Shown here one piece after another: positions 32,554 to 43,728 of a stretch of 45,416 bases of DNA (its first letter is position 1; every line of letters begins with the position of its first letter). Made by a program: the position numbers and the translations under genes. Location: NCBI GenBank assembly GCA_021413705.1, contig JAIOPX010000031.1, positions 1 to 45,416 of the forward strand. The letters are read 5' to 3'. A model generated the notes under the pieces. It worked only from the letters and a program-made list of their open reading frames with translations, had not been told where the DNA came from and searched no databases. The DNA is from Planctomycetota bacterium. GTDB taxonomy: Bacteria; Planctomycetota; Planctomycetia; Pirellulales; UBA7805.

Positions 32554-32889
32554 AAGACAGCCTTCCCGATACGGATTCCACGACAAAACCTGGACATTGC
32601 TTCATCCCTCATTGGGTATGGGGGCATTGAGTCCACCGTTGTCGGTACAACCCATACAGCCACATTCCTTCGGCACTGAGGCGGGCTGTCAATCAAGAAT
32701 TCGGCCGCAAAGTTTGCCGGACCGGAAAAGTCCGCCAAAACATGCTGGCGATGCCAGCGATGCTGCGGTTGCTGGGAGATCCACCCGTTGGAACACAGTC
32801 TTCAGGCTGCTTGGAGGAGGAAAGCAGCAAGCTAAAGCAGGGACTCCAACTTAGAGGGGCGAAGCAGGCCAAAGCCTGTACTTCAACTA
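32554..32889. other. Intergenic region with family B repeats
   Basis: 336 bases without a gene. The repeat-bearing part runs from 32784 to 32889: ACACAGTCTTCAGGCTGC, AAGCTAAAGCAGGGACTCC, and GAAGCAGGCCAAAGCCTGTA, CTTCAACTA. They are degenerate copies of the CAGGCTAAAGCCTG element seen at 20178. The family B copy abuts the stop codon of the hemerythrin-like gene. Confidence 0.65.
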
Positions 32890-33366
32890 CTAACCCCCTT
32901 CGCCACCGTCATCTTGCATAACCACATCTTGCAACAGGGCTGTTTCCCGCGCGTCGTGAATGTCCACTCCGTGGAGCAGAGAATGCAAATCGTCGCAGAT
33001 CGACGCAATTTCAGCCGCGTTGGTGTCGCTGGCCCTTTCCAGACGTGGCAACAACCTGGCGAGAGTAACGCGAAATACGTCGTGCTCGTCACGCAACCTT
33101 CGAGCCTGATCGACTAGGTTCGGCTTCATCTGCCCGACGACATCCATATAGCCGTCTTTTTCTTCCAGGCTCATCAGTCGTTCGATGTGGCGGCGGAACG
33201 ACTGGGACATGAAACGCACCGTGGCCAGTTTCCGAGGTAGACCGGGCGCACCAACTTGCCAGTCTACCGCGAGACGAAGTGCCTGTTTGATATGCCCCAA
33301 GGTCTGATGCTCGATCAAGCATTGCTCGGTCACATAGGTGTCCGTATGAACGGTCGCCGTCATCAT
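32890..33366 (-). CDS. Hemerythrin-like HHE domain protein
   Basis: 158 residues from the ATG at 33366, with GGAGGG six bases upstream. Helical throughout. Candidate iron ligands are H20 (LIEHQTLGHIKQ), H60 with E68/E69 (RRHIERLMSLEEKDGYM), H95 (LRDEHDVFR), and H128/H132 with H137/D138 and E141 (LHSLLHGVDIHDARET). The layout is that of the bacterial hemerythrin/HHE four-helix bundle, though ligand spacing departs from the classical HxxxE and HxxxH in places. Likely roles are oxygen or nitric-oxide sensing or iron handling in the cytoplasm. It stands alone, divergent from the acyl-CoA dehydrogenase. Confidence 0.85.
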   Translation of the reverse strand: MMTATVHTDTYVTEQCLIEHQTLGHIKQALRLAVDWQVGAPGLPRKLATVRFMSQSFRRHIERLMSLEEKDGYMDVVGQMKPNLVDQARRLRDEHDVFRVTLARLLPRLERASDTNAAEIASICDDLHSLLHGVDIHDARETALLQDVVMQDDGGEGG

Positions 33367-33798
33367 GGTATTCCCTCCCTACGGCCTCCGCCACGGCAGG
33401 CTGCGGTTCTCCGCAGGATTGCCACGTAGCGCTAACATTCAAAATGAGTTGTTGGATCGAAAAATAGCACAACTGCGACGAGTCGATCGAATCCGACGTC
33501 ACTGGGGCTGCGCGGCCGACATTTTGGGGCCGCGTGGCCCTGGATGCACCAATTCGATATGTTCACTACGGCTAAACTGAACAGCCCAACGCGAATGCGC
33601 CGTGCGATCAAAGTCTCGGGCTGGCCAGAACTCAACCGATTCGCTGCATTGTAGCGTCCGCAAAGGATAATACCAGCAGATTTCTTGAAAAAAACTGCGA
33701 TCCACGCTCCCCACATTCTCACATTGCTTTCACGACCGTTCCGCTCCAATAATTCCCACATCCACCTTCCATTCTCAATTTAATAGCCGCCAATCCTT
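33367..33798. other. Divergent intergenic region
   Basis: 432 bases between the hemerythrin-like gene and the acyl-CoA dehydrogenase. It is AT-richer toward 33660-33790. No protein-like frame or strong hairpin was seen; the dehydrogenase has no clear ribosome-binding site (CCGCCAATCCTTATG). Confidence 0.5.
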
Positions 33799-35559
33799 AT
33801 GTCATCACCCGACCGAAACAAACAAATGGCCGAAGCCGAGGCGATCCTGGGCGACCGCCTCTCGCAGGTCGGCTTTGCCAAGGGGCTTTATTTTGGGCAC
33901 TATCTCAAGCCGCGGTTGGGTGACTATCCCGATCCCGAAGCCAACCCTGTTCATCGAGAGATGGCAGCGAAACTGAAGGATTTTTGCCGCCGTGAGATCG
34001 ACCCCGTGGCGATCGATCGCAACGCAAAAATTCCCGAGTCGGTGATCCATGGCCTGGGAGAACTTGGCGTACTGGGAGCCTGCTTGCCTGTCGATTGCGG
34101 CGGGCGTGGGCTCAGCCAGACCGCCTATTGCCGGCTGGTGGAGCAGCTTGGGGGCCACTGCGGCAGCACCGCTTTGTTCGTCAACGCCCATCACAGCATC
34201 GGTCCGCGGTCGATCGTCCTCTTCGGCAACGCCGAGCAGCAGCGGCAATGGTTGCCCAAGTTGGCCAGCGGTGAATGGATCAGTGCGTTTGCCCTGACTG
34301 AGCCAGAAGCCGGCAGCGATGCCGCCAACGTGCAGACGATGGCCACGCCCACCCCGAACGGCCAGGGCTTCAAACTCAACGGAGAGAAACGCTGGATCAC
34401 CAATGGCGGAATCGCCAAGGTGCTGACTGTGATGGCCCGGACCCCTGTCGAGGGTTCGGACGAGACTCGGATCACGGCGTTCATTGTCACTCCTGACATG
34501 CCCGGCTTTGAAGTGGTGGAGGCCCGCATGGAAAAATGCGGCGTCCGAGGAACGGCCACCAGCCGGCTGAAATTCAACGACATGTTCGTGCCGCGCGAGA
34601 ACATCCTGGGCAAACTCGGGGGCGGATTGCGGGTGGCATTGACCGTTTTGGACTTTGGCCGGACCACGTTTGGAGCGAGTTGCACCGGGGCCGCCAAGTT
34701 TTGCGTCGCGCGGGCCATCGAACATGCCAATCGCCGCGTTCAGTTCGGTCAGAAACTTGGAGAGTTCGAGCTGGTGAAGGAGAAACTGGCCTATATGGCC
34801 GCCGGCGCCTTCGCCATGGAATCGGTTACCTATCAGACGGCAGCTCTGATCGATTCCGGCGAGGGGGACTACATGATCGAAACGGCCATGCTCAAGGTGT
34901 TCTCCACCGAAGTGTTGTGGCGGATTATCACCGACACGTTCCAGATCCATGGCGGCCTGGCCTATTTTACCGATCAGCCGTTCGAGCGAATGATGCGTGA
35001 CGCCCGAATCAACACGATCGGCGAAGGGGCGAACGATGTGTTGCGGGCCTTCATCGCTCTGGTCGGCATGCGCGACGTGGGGCTGGAATTGAAGGGTATT
35101 TTTGACGCGCTACTTCATCCCTGGGGTAATTTGGGGCGAATCACCGGCTTTGCGGGGCGCAAGATTTCATCCATGCTGATCTCTCCGAAGATCGAAGTCC
35201 GTCATGAGGAACTCAGCAGCGACGCGGCTCGACTCGGTCGACTCATCGGAGAATTGGGGGGCGATGTGGCTCGGTTGCTCGCCCGGCATCGCGAAGGGAT
35301 CGTAGACCGACAGTATCTATTGGCTCGCGTCGCTGATGCGGCTACGGAACTCTATGTGAGCGCCTGCGTGCTGAATCGGCTGGACAGTATTCTCGACAAG
35401 CCGGCAGATGCGAATGGTGATCTGCCCCGCAGTGACGCTCTGGCCGCAGGGCAGTATTACCTTCAGACCGCTGCCCGACGCATTCGGCAAGGACTGTATC
35501 AGCTTTCGCACAATGATGATGAAGCACCAACGAGCCTGGCGGATCGGATGTTAGGTTAA
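33799..35559 (+). CDS. Acyl-CoA dehydrogenase, long/very-long-chain type
   Basis: 586 residues, longer than the 380-400 of short/medium-chain enzymes, with the extra C-terminal helical domain of VLCAD/ACAD9-type proteins. The FAD flavoenzyme catalyses alpha,beta-dehydrogenation of fatty acyl-CoA in beta-oxidation. Motifs seen: FALTEPEAGSDAANVQTMA, KRWITNGGIAKVLTVMART, LKFNDMFVPRENILGKLGGG, RRVQFGQKLGEFELVKEKLA, TDTFQIHGGLAYFTDQPFER and RINTIGEGANDVLRAFIAL, where the Glu of IGEGAND is the likely catalytic base. The C-terminal third covers the dimer-extending domain. No electron-transfer flavoprotein or other beta-oxidation genes are adjacent. It converges with arfB, with a single base between stops. 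Confidence 0.95.
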   Translation: MSSPDRNKQMAEAEAILGDRLSQVGFAKGLYFGHYLKPRLGDYPDPEANPVHREMAAKLKDFCRREIDPVAIDRNAKIPESVIHGLGELGVLGACLPVDCGGRGLSQTAYCRLVEQLGGHCGSTALFVNAHHSIGPRSIVLFGNAEQQRQWLPKLASGEWISAFALTEPEAGSDAANVQTMATPTPNGQGFKLNGEKRWITNGGIAKVLTVMARTPVEGSDETRITAFIVTPDMPGFEVVEARMEKCGVRGTATSRLKFNDMFVPRENILGKLGGGLRVALTVLDFGRTTFGASCTGAAKFCVARAIEHANRRVQFGQKLGEFELVKEKLAYMAAGAFAMESVTYQTAALIDSGEGDYMIETAMLKVFSTEVLWRIITDTFQIHGGLAYFTDQPFERMMRDARINTIGEGANDVLRAFIALVGMRDVGLELKGIFDALLHPWGNLGRITGFAGRKISSMLISPKIEVRHEELSSDAARLGRLIGELGGDVARLLARHREGIVDRQYLLARVADAATELYVSACVLNRLDSILDKPADANGDLPRSDALAAGQYYLQTAARRIRQGLYQLSHNDDEAPTSLADRMLG

Positions 35560-35560
35560 T

Positions 35561-35977
35561 TCACTCTCCATCCCAGCGACGTTGGGTTTTCTTATCCGAT
35601 TGTTTGCGCTTGCCGGTCAGCCGGCGTTGTTTGGATGCTTTGCTCGGTTTCGTAGGGCGACGGGGTTTCGGCGGCCGAGCGACCTCGGACAACATTTCAC
35701 GAAGTTTTTCCAGGCAATCGGCGATGTTCCGTCCCTGGTCACGATAGCGCTGGCTGACAATCAGAATCTCACCCTGGACGGTCAGCCGCGAGGAGAATCG
35801 CCGCTCGAACCGCTGGCGGACGGCGGGAGGCAGGCTGGGAGAACCAGCCACGTCCCACCGGAGCGTGGCCTTGCTGGCCACCTTGTTCACGTTTTGCCCG
35901 CCAGGCCCACCGCTGCGAGAAAACGTGAAGTTCAACTCGGAGAGAGGAATCTGGAGTTTATCATCAACGATCAACAT
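35561..35977 (-). CDS. arfB: Alternative ribosome-rescue factor (ArfB/YaeJ-type peptidyl-tRNA hydrolase)
   Basis: 138 residues. The release-factor catalytic loop SRSGGPGGQNVNKVASK is at about 20-36, with the GGQ that triggers hydrolysis of peptidyl-tRNA. The fold matches domain 3 of class I release factors without codon-recognition domains (EILIVSQRYRDQGRNIADCL, EKLREML). The C-terminal tail is strongly basic (PPKPRRPTKPSKASKQRRLT, GKRKQSDKKTQRR), as needed to enter the empty mRNA channel of stalled ribosomes. Length is the usual 130-140. It converges with the dehydrogenase, whose stop is one base away. Confidence 0.92.
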   Translation of the reverse strand: MLIVDDKLQIPLSELNFTFSRSGGPGGQNVNKVASKATLRWDVAGSPSLPPAVRQRFERRFSSRLTVQGEILIVSQRYRDQGRNIADCLEKLREMLSEVARPPKPRRPTKPSKASKQRRLTGKRKQSDKKTQRRWDGE

Positions 35978-36022
35978 AGGCGATCAAACATAGATGATTA
36001 TCATGGGAGAGTGTTGATTTCG

Positions 36023-36826
36023 TCAGGCCAGCAGAGTGTCGCACGCGGTCTTGCAATCTTTCAGTAACCCTGCGTAGTCTGCTCCTTCGATCTCTTCGCC
36101 GATGATCTCAACATCATAGTAGCCGGCGTATCCACCGCGGGCGAGCGCGGCCACAATGTCCGCAAGCGGTATCTTCCCCAGTCCGGGAGTGCAGCGGTTC
36201 TGCTCGCCATCCGGCTCCACCTTGCCGTCTCCCAGGTGAACGATGGCCACTTCGGGCGCCAATTGTTCCAAGCGGCCGACGATCTCCGGGTCGCCCCCAA
36301 AGTGATAGGTATCGAATGCCAATTTGACGTGCTTCGCGTCCGACTTTCGAATCAGTTCCAACGCGTCGTCGATGGTGTTCAGAAAGGTCCACTCCGCTGA
36401 GCAGCCGGGGTGCATCGGCTCGATGGCTAGCGTCACGCCATGTTCGGCCGCCGCGGGTGCCAGTTCACTAATCGCGCCGCTGAGCAATCGCCGGGCGTGA
36501 TTGTGGGTATGCCCTGAACGGCCTCCACTGTAAACGACCAGGCAGGGGCAGCGCAGCATCCCGGCCAGTTCCACGGCTTCAATTGCGTCGGCAATGCTAT
36601 CGCGATAGCTGCGGCCATCGCTTCCTGTGAACCCGCCGGCCCAGAGAAGATTCGAGACTGCCAGCCCACTTTCCTGAAGGAGCTCGACTCCTTTTTCCTC
36701 GCCGAAGTCGCAGAGCTTCTGTCGCCAGATGCCGATGGCTTTAAACCCTGCTTCGGCATAGTTCAGCACATCCTGCTCGAAGGTCCAGCGGTACGTGGTC
36801 AGCTCGTTAATCGAGAGCAGGGCCAT
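36023..36826 (-). CDS. Sugar-phosphate isomerase/epimerase-like TIM-barrel protein
   Basis: 267 residues from ATG 36826 (MALLSINELTTYRWTFEQDV), where family-like sequence begins; the longer frame to 36901 is not supported. The AP endonuclease 2/xylose isomerase-like barrel is shown by GFKAIGIWRQKLCDFGEEKG, CLVVYSGGRSGHTHNHARRL, GVTLAIEPMHPGCSAEWTFL, HVKLAFDTYHFGGDPEIVGR, VAIVHLGDGK and YYDVEIIGEEIEG. The Glu (AIEPMH), Asp/His (FDTYH), His (VHLGD) and Glu (VEIIG) are the usual divalent-metal ligands. Planctomycetes have many such proteins in sugar catabolism; the substrate is not deducible. Confidence 0.88.
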   Translation of the reverse strand: MALLSINELTTYRWTFEQDVLNYAEAGFKAIGIWRQKLCDFGEEKGVELLQESGLAVSNLLWAGGFTGSDGRSYRDSIADAIEAVELAGMLRCPCLVVYSGGRSGHTHNHARRLLSGAISELAPAAAEHGVTLAIEPMHPGCSAEWTFLNTIDDALELIRKSDAKHVKLAFDTYHFGGDPEIVGRLEQLAPEVAIVHLGDGKVEPDGEQNRCTPGLGKIPLADIVAALARGGYAGYYDVEIIGEEIEGADYAGLLKDCKTACDTLLA

Positions 36827-37106
36827 AGTAGCTCGACTTCCGAAGCAGTCGCCAGAGGGAAAGGTGCTATCAATCGCGGGCTCAGTATGGGCGATTGCCA
36901 CCCATGTGTAAACGTCGAAGTGCTAGTGGCACAATCTGCTAGCAGCCTGAGAGGCTTTCGGGCGTCAGTCCCATCGTTTCCGGCAACTCTTTCCAAACTT
37001 ACTCAACTGCCGCGACCGGCATGTCCGATACTACCGTCACGAACCATTGCGGACCCGGTTACTCGATAGAGGGTCTGTTCTCCTGTAGCTGATCAGGGAC
37101 GAGTCG
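36827..37106. other. Divergent intergenic region
   Basis: 280 bases between the isomerase-like gene and the outer-membrane protein gene. The latter has GGGACGAG five to ten bases before its ATG. Nothing else could be assigned. Confidence 0.4.
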
Positions 37107-38033
37107 ATGCCACTAAACATCAGACACGTGTTGCCACTGGGTATGCTTGTTGCCTTGGCGCTGGCCTCACCGGCCATGGCCCAGAAGTACGAGCCATTCG
37201 GCCCGGTATGGGACGAGTTTGGCCACGACTTTGCCATCTTCGCCCCGGCCGAAGTTAGTTCGTTCGACGGCGGACCCGATCCCAAGGAAGGCTTCTTCCT
37301 GGAGTGGGACCGGATGTATGTTGACGTCAACCGTTCCAGTAAGTCGTTTGGCCCGACCCAAGGAGACTGGACCTGGGGCAATCGTTATACGGGCGGCTTT
37401 ATGCACCCGGACAATTACGGTTGGTTGGTGGAATACCTCCATGTGGACGGCCCCAATAATGGCAAGTCGTTCAACAATCCCACCTTGCCCGACGATCTTC
37501 GCCCCGAAGAAAACCTGGGCAAGTTCAACAGCATCGAAGTCAGCCGCATGTGGCGCTTCAAGCCATTGCATGAAGGAAGCATCTTTGAGGCATTCGCCGG
37601 TGTGCGCTTCTCACGATTCGAGCAGTGGACGGCCTACGAAATCGATACGCCGGTGGGGCTGATGGATACGATGTCGATCAAGAATGACATGTACGGCGGA
37701 CAGATTGGCGGGCGGTGGTACAAGATGAAGGGGCGCTGGATCCTCTCCGCCGAAGGCCGCTACTACTACGCCTATAATCACCAGAACTTTGCGGCCTCGG
37801 GAAGCACGATCAACAACGACACGGCCATTCCGCAGGAGTTTTCCGAAGACAACTGGGTAGGCGCCGGCGATCTGCGTATTCAAGCCGACTACCAGTTGAC
37901 CAAGGCGTTCGCCTTGAGCATCGGCTGGGAAATGCTGTACTTCGGCACCGGCATCGCCCGCGGAGCGCCTCCTATCGACGATCAGGATTTGCTGATCACC
38001 GGCCTCACGTTCGGGATTAATGTCAATCGGTAG
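37107..38033 (+). CDS. Secreted outer-membrane beta-barrel protein (BBP7-like)
   Basis: 308 residues from ATG 37107. The signal peptide is MPLNIRHVLPLGMLVALALA to SPAMAQ. The mature protein is rich in aromatic, alternating beta segments: EGFFLEWDRMYVDVNRSSK, NRYTGGFMHPDNYGWLVEYL, SIEVSRMWRFKPLHEGSIFE, AFAGVRFSRFEQWTAYEI, DMYGGQIGGRWYKMKGRWIL, SAEGRYYYAYNHQNFAAS, LRIQADYQLTKAFALSIGWE and a last strand LLITGLTFGINVNR. The layout (conserved start WDRMYVDVNR, central GGQIGGRW) resembles planctomycete BBP7-family outer-membrane proteins from memory. No transport partner is adjacent. A double palindrome follows and probably ends transcription. Confidence 0.75.
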   Translation: MPLNIRHVLPLGMLVALALASPAMAQKYEPFGPVWDEFGHDFAIFAPAEVSSFDGGPDPKEGFFLEWDRMYVDVNRSSKSFGPTQGDWTWGNRYTGGFMHPDNYGWLVEYLHVDGPNNGKSFNNPTLPDDLRPEENLGKFNSIEVSRMWRFKPLHEGSIFEAFAGVRFSRFEQWTAYEIDTPVGLMDTMSIKNDMYGGQIGGRWYKMKGRWILSAEGRYYYAYNHQNFAASGSTINNDTAIPQEFSEDNWVGAGDLRIQADYQLTKAFALSIGWEMLYFGTGIARGAPPIDDQDLLITGLTFGINVNR

Positions 38034-38041
38034 AGCCCAAC

Positions 38042-38192
38042 ACTAACCCGAAGCGTCAGCGAGGGGATTATCCACTCCTCGCTGACGGTTCGGGTTAGTA
38101 TTTTTGTTTCAGCATTATTTTTTCGGCGCGCAGACTAGCCCGACGCGCCAACGAGGGGTTTTTTGTCCCTCGCTAGCGCTTCGGGCTAGTGT
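38042..38192. repeat. Two consecutive family A palindromes (REP-like / terminator)
   Basis: The first (38042-38099) pairs CTAACCCGAAGCGTCAGCGA with TCGCTGACGGTTCGGGTTAG around a short loop. The second (38133-38192) pairs CTAGCCCGACGCGCCAACGA with TCGCTAGCGCTTCGGGCTAG around GGGGTTTTTTGTCCC. Both arms belong to the element seen singly at 11791 and 28353. They start 9 bases after the stop codon of the outer-membrane protein gene. Confidence 0.85.
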
Positions 38193-38213
38193 GTTTGTCT
38201 GAAGCCAAGTGCT

Positions 38214-38387
38214 TCAGGCGATCTTTTCACGGAGTTCGCTCAACTCCGTTTCGAGGCGATGACGCAGCGGGCTTTCGGCACGCAACTCGTCGAGTAGTAC
38301 CTCAGCTTTGGCGATCACATCATCGGTGATCTGCTGTCCCTTGAACAATCGGCTCCAGGAATACGCAACTTCTTGTTCGGTCAGCAA
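38214..38387 (-). CDS. Hypothetical 57-residue protein
   Basis: Small frame starting at TTG 38387 with GGGAG eight bases upstream (GGGAGATTGTCAC). The product reads MLTEQEVAYSWSRLFKGQQI, TDDVIAKAEVLLDELRAESP, LRHRLETELSELREKIA. It is acidic, helical and soluble, with two or three helices and no Cys. The codon pattern and the good ribosome-binding site argue for a real gene. No function is recognised. It stands alone between the palindrome pair and the ACP/synthase gene, on the same strand as the latter. Confidence 0.6.
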   Translation of the reverse strand: MLTEQEVAYSWSRLFKGQQITDDVIAKAEVLLDELRAESPLRHRLETELSELREKIA

Positions 38388-38672
38388 GTGACAATCTCCC
38401 TCGCTACAGGTTGACGTGAACTATGGCGATCGTGGCCGCCGCCATCCAAGAGGGCGACAGCAGATTAGAAGCAAACATCGTTTTTGAAAGGAATATCCTT
38501 AACAATTGCCTCTTATAACAGTGTAAGCGAAATTGCGCCACGAGCAACCCCAAAAGCTTATTTCACCACGTTATGTGGGTTTGTGGCTTAGAACGGCTGT
38601 TGAGGCTGCCGTAGTTTTCACAGCATGGGCTGGGAAGTTCAGGCCAGTTACGACACCTTCCCCGAAATCGTG
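38388..38672. other. Intergenic region
   Basis: 285 bases including the upstream region of the 57-residue gene and the 3' flank of the synthase gene. A moderately AT-rich stretch lies at 38500-38560. No gene or hairpin was recognised. Confidence 0.4.
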
Positions 38673-42022
<3,350 letters not shown>

Positions 42023-42493
42023 CGTTCATGCACAGGGCGCATAGATGGATTAGAGTAACACGTCAATCTGTGCGTTGCAATGATCGTCCTGCCGGCTTGG
42101 GAAACCCTGGCGGAAGTGAGTGTCAAAGGGGCTGGGGACCAAGGGAGGGGTAAGAGGCCGAAAGAATAAGAAATTACCTGATTTTCGCCGAATCGAGCCT
42201 GTCCTTGGCGCGAGGCAAAGTAGGCATCTCCTGCTGGTCGCGGGCTGGGGAATCGTTTAAGGGTAACGCGGATTATCAGGTTTCCTCGCAGGCTTCACAA
42301 GGCAGCGCATGCCCAAGCACCGGCCGGCAGGCAGAGTCTGCTGTCTGCTAGCGACACAAATCGGTCTGGACTGTTTTGGCCGATTTGCTACGCTACCACC
42401 CCCTGCACTCCGCGCCGGCCGCGCACGATGCATAAGCCGAGCGGAAAAGTTCCTGGGCAGGAACCAACATAAGCGGTGGAAAGGAGTCTGCCG
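42023..42493. other. Divergent intergenic region with an inverted repeat
   Basis: 470 bases without a gene. At 42357-42387 CAAATCGG and CCGATTTG form an 8-bp inverted repeat with a 15-base loop containing TGTTTT; it lies about 105 bases before the lipoprotein start and could be an operator or attenuator. TTGCTACGCTACC follows it. A second hairpin, GCCGGCAGGCAGAGTCTGCT, is weaker. Confidence 0.5.
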
Positions 42494-43705
42494 ATGAATG
42501 GGCCGCGCGCAATTTGGATCTTTGCGGCCGCGCTGTTGCTAGGTTGTCAGGGACAGCGTCCAGCATACGATCCGTTTGGTCGAACCACGATTCCGCCTCC
42601 GGCTACCGGCGCGGTGGCCGCGCCCGGTTATGGCGCGCCCTTAGCTACTGCGCCCCCCGCCATATCGCTACCGGCTACGGCTTCCGCACCGCAGTTTGCC
42701 CCCGCTGCGACCGCTCCTGCGCCATTGAATGTACAAACGCCCGCCATGCCCGCGGCGGCACCTGGAATGGCGCCAACTCCCGCCGCAGCACCGGCAGGCA
42801 CGCCCCCTTCACTTCAGCCGGGTGTGCGCGTGCCAAATCCCTCGCCACCCTGGTCGGGATCGGTTCGCTGGGCGCCCCCTCCAGCGGTCAGCCCCGTCAC
42901 CGCAACTTCGCCAACAGTTGTACCACCGCTCGTAACTAGTCCTCGTCTTCAACCTGCTTCACCATTTGAAACGAGAATCGCCGCGACCACATCTGCCGCA
43001 CCGGCAATGACGCCTGTTGTGATTTCCAAAGCTGCTCCCTCGCCTACTCCAGCACCGACACCAATCGCTGCGGCAACGCCCACGCCAGCGATCGAGCCCG
43101 CATCCCAAGTCGTCGTCATCGACAATGGCAGCCGGGGGGAACCGGTCATTCGTCTTGAAGATGCATCTCGGCTAGCCGCGCTGCCCAAAGTTCCCATCAC
43201 GCCGACTGTGGCAACCACACCTTTGCCGTCAACTGCTCGTTGGACTTCGGGCGATTCACCTAAGACCATCACGCCCGTCATTGGCGGCACCCCGGTGTCA
43301 CTGGCCAGCCACAACGAGAGTTCGATCCTGGTGCCATCGGGGTCAGGAAAAAAAGTTATTGTCCCTACTGCAGTATCAAGTCCCGAAGCAAGCATGCCGG
43401 TTAGTGCGGATTATGAATCGCGCTACGGACATGCCTCGGACTACACGCGACTGAAGGGAAAGCTGGAATACTCGGCGACGAGAAAACAGTGGAAGCTGCG
43501 TTACGTCCCTGTCGATTCATCGGGGCCGACGGACCAGCATGGAGGCAGTGTCATACTCGCCGGTTTGCCTGCGGACATGTCACAGTTTCATGACGGCGAC
43601 TTCGTAACGGTCGAAGGTAATGTCGGTCAGCGCGCTGACGACGCCAAAGACTTTGCCGCCAGCTATCAAGTTCGCCAGATTACCAAGGTGGGGGCGGGAA
43701 GTTAG
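42494..43705 (+). CDS. Ala/Pro-rich lipoprotein with C-terminal globular domain
   Basis: 403 residues from ATG 42494, with AAGGAG seven bases upstream. The lipobox is AAALLLGCQGQ near residue 18, so a lipid-anchored envelope protein is expected. Residues 25-230 are low complexity, dominated by Ala, Pro, Thr (for example AAAPGMAPTPAAAPAGTPP), as in flexible spacer regions crossing a cell envelope. The C-terminal 80 residues are a compact domain: DYTRLKGKLEYSATRKQWKL, RYVPVDSSGPTDQHGGSVIL, GLPADMSQFHDGDFVTVEGN, SYQVRQITKV, with a beta-barrel/OB-like look. Function unknown. It is 23 nt ahead of the SecA-like gene, suggesting a common transcript. Confidence 0.82.
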   Translation: MNGPRAIWIFAAALLLGCQGQRPAYDPFGRTTIPPPATGAVAAPGYGAPLATAPPAISLPATASAPQFAPAATAPAPLNVQTPAMPAAAPGMAPTPAAAPAGTPPSLQPGVRVPNPSPPWSGSVRWAPPPAVSPVTATSPTVVPPLVTSPRLQPASPFETRIAATTSAAPAMTPVVISKAAPSPTPAPTPIAAATPTPAIEPASQVVVIDNGSRGEPVIRLEDASRLAALPKVPITPTVATTPLPSTARWTSGDSPKTITPVIGGTPVSLASHNESSILVPSGSGKKVIVPTAVSSPEASMPVSADYESRYGHASDYTRLKGKLEYSATRKQWKLRYVPVDSSGPTDQHGGSVILAGLPADMSQFHDGDFVTVEGNVGQRADDAKDFAASYQVRQITKVGAGS

Positions 43706-43728
43706 CGGCCGGAGCCATCTAGCGAGTT

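Noticed and set aside
33805-34950. Minus-strand frame of 381 codons opposite the acyl-CoA dehydrogenase
   Set aside because: Antisense to a textbook enzyme; no start signal and no domain.
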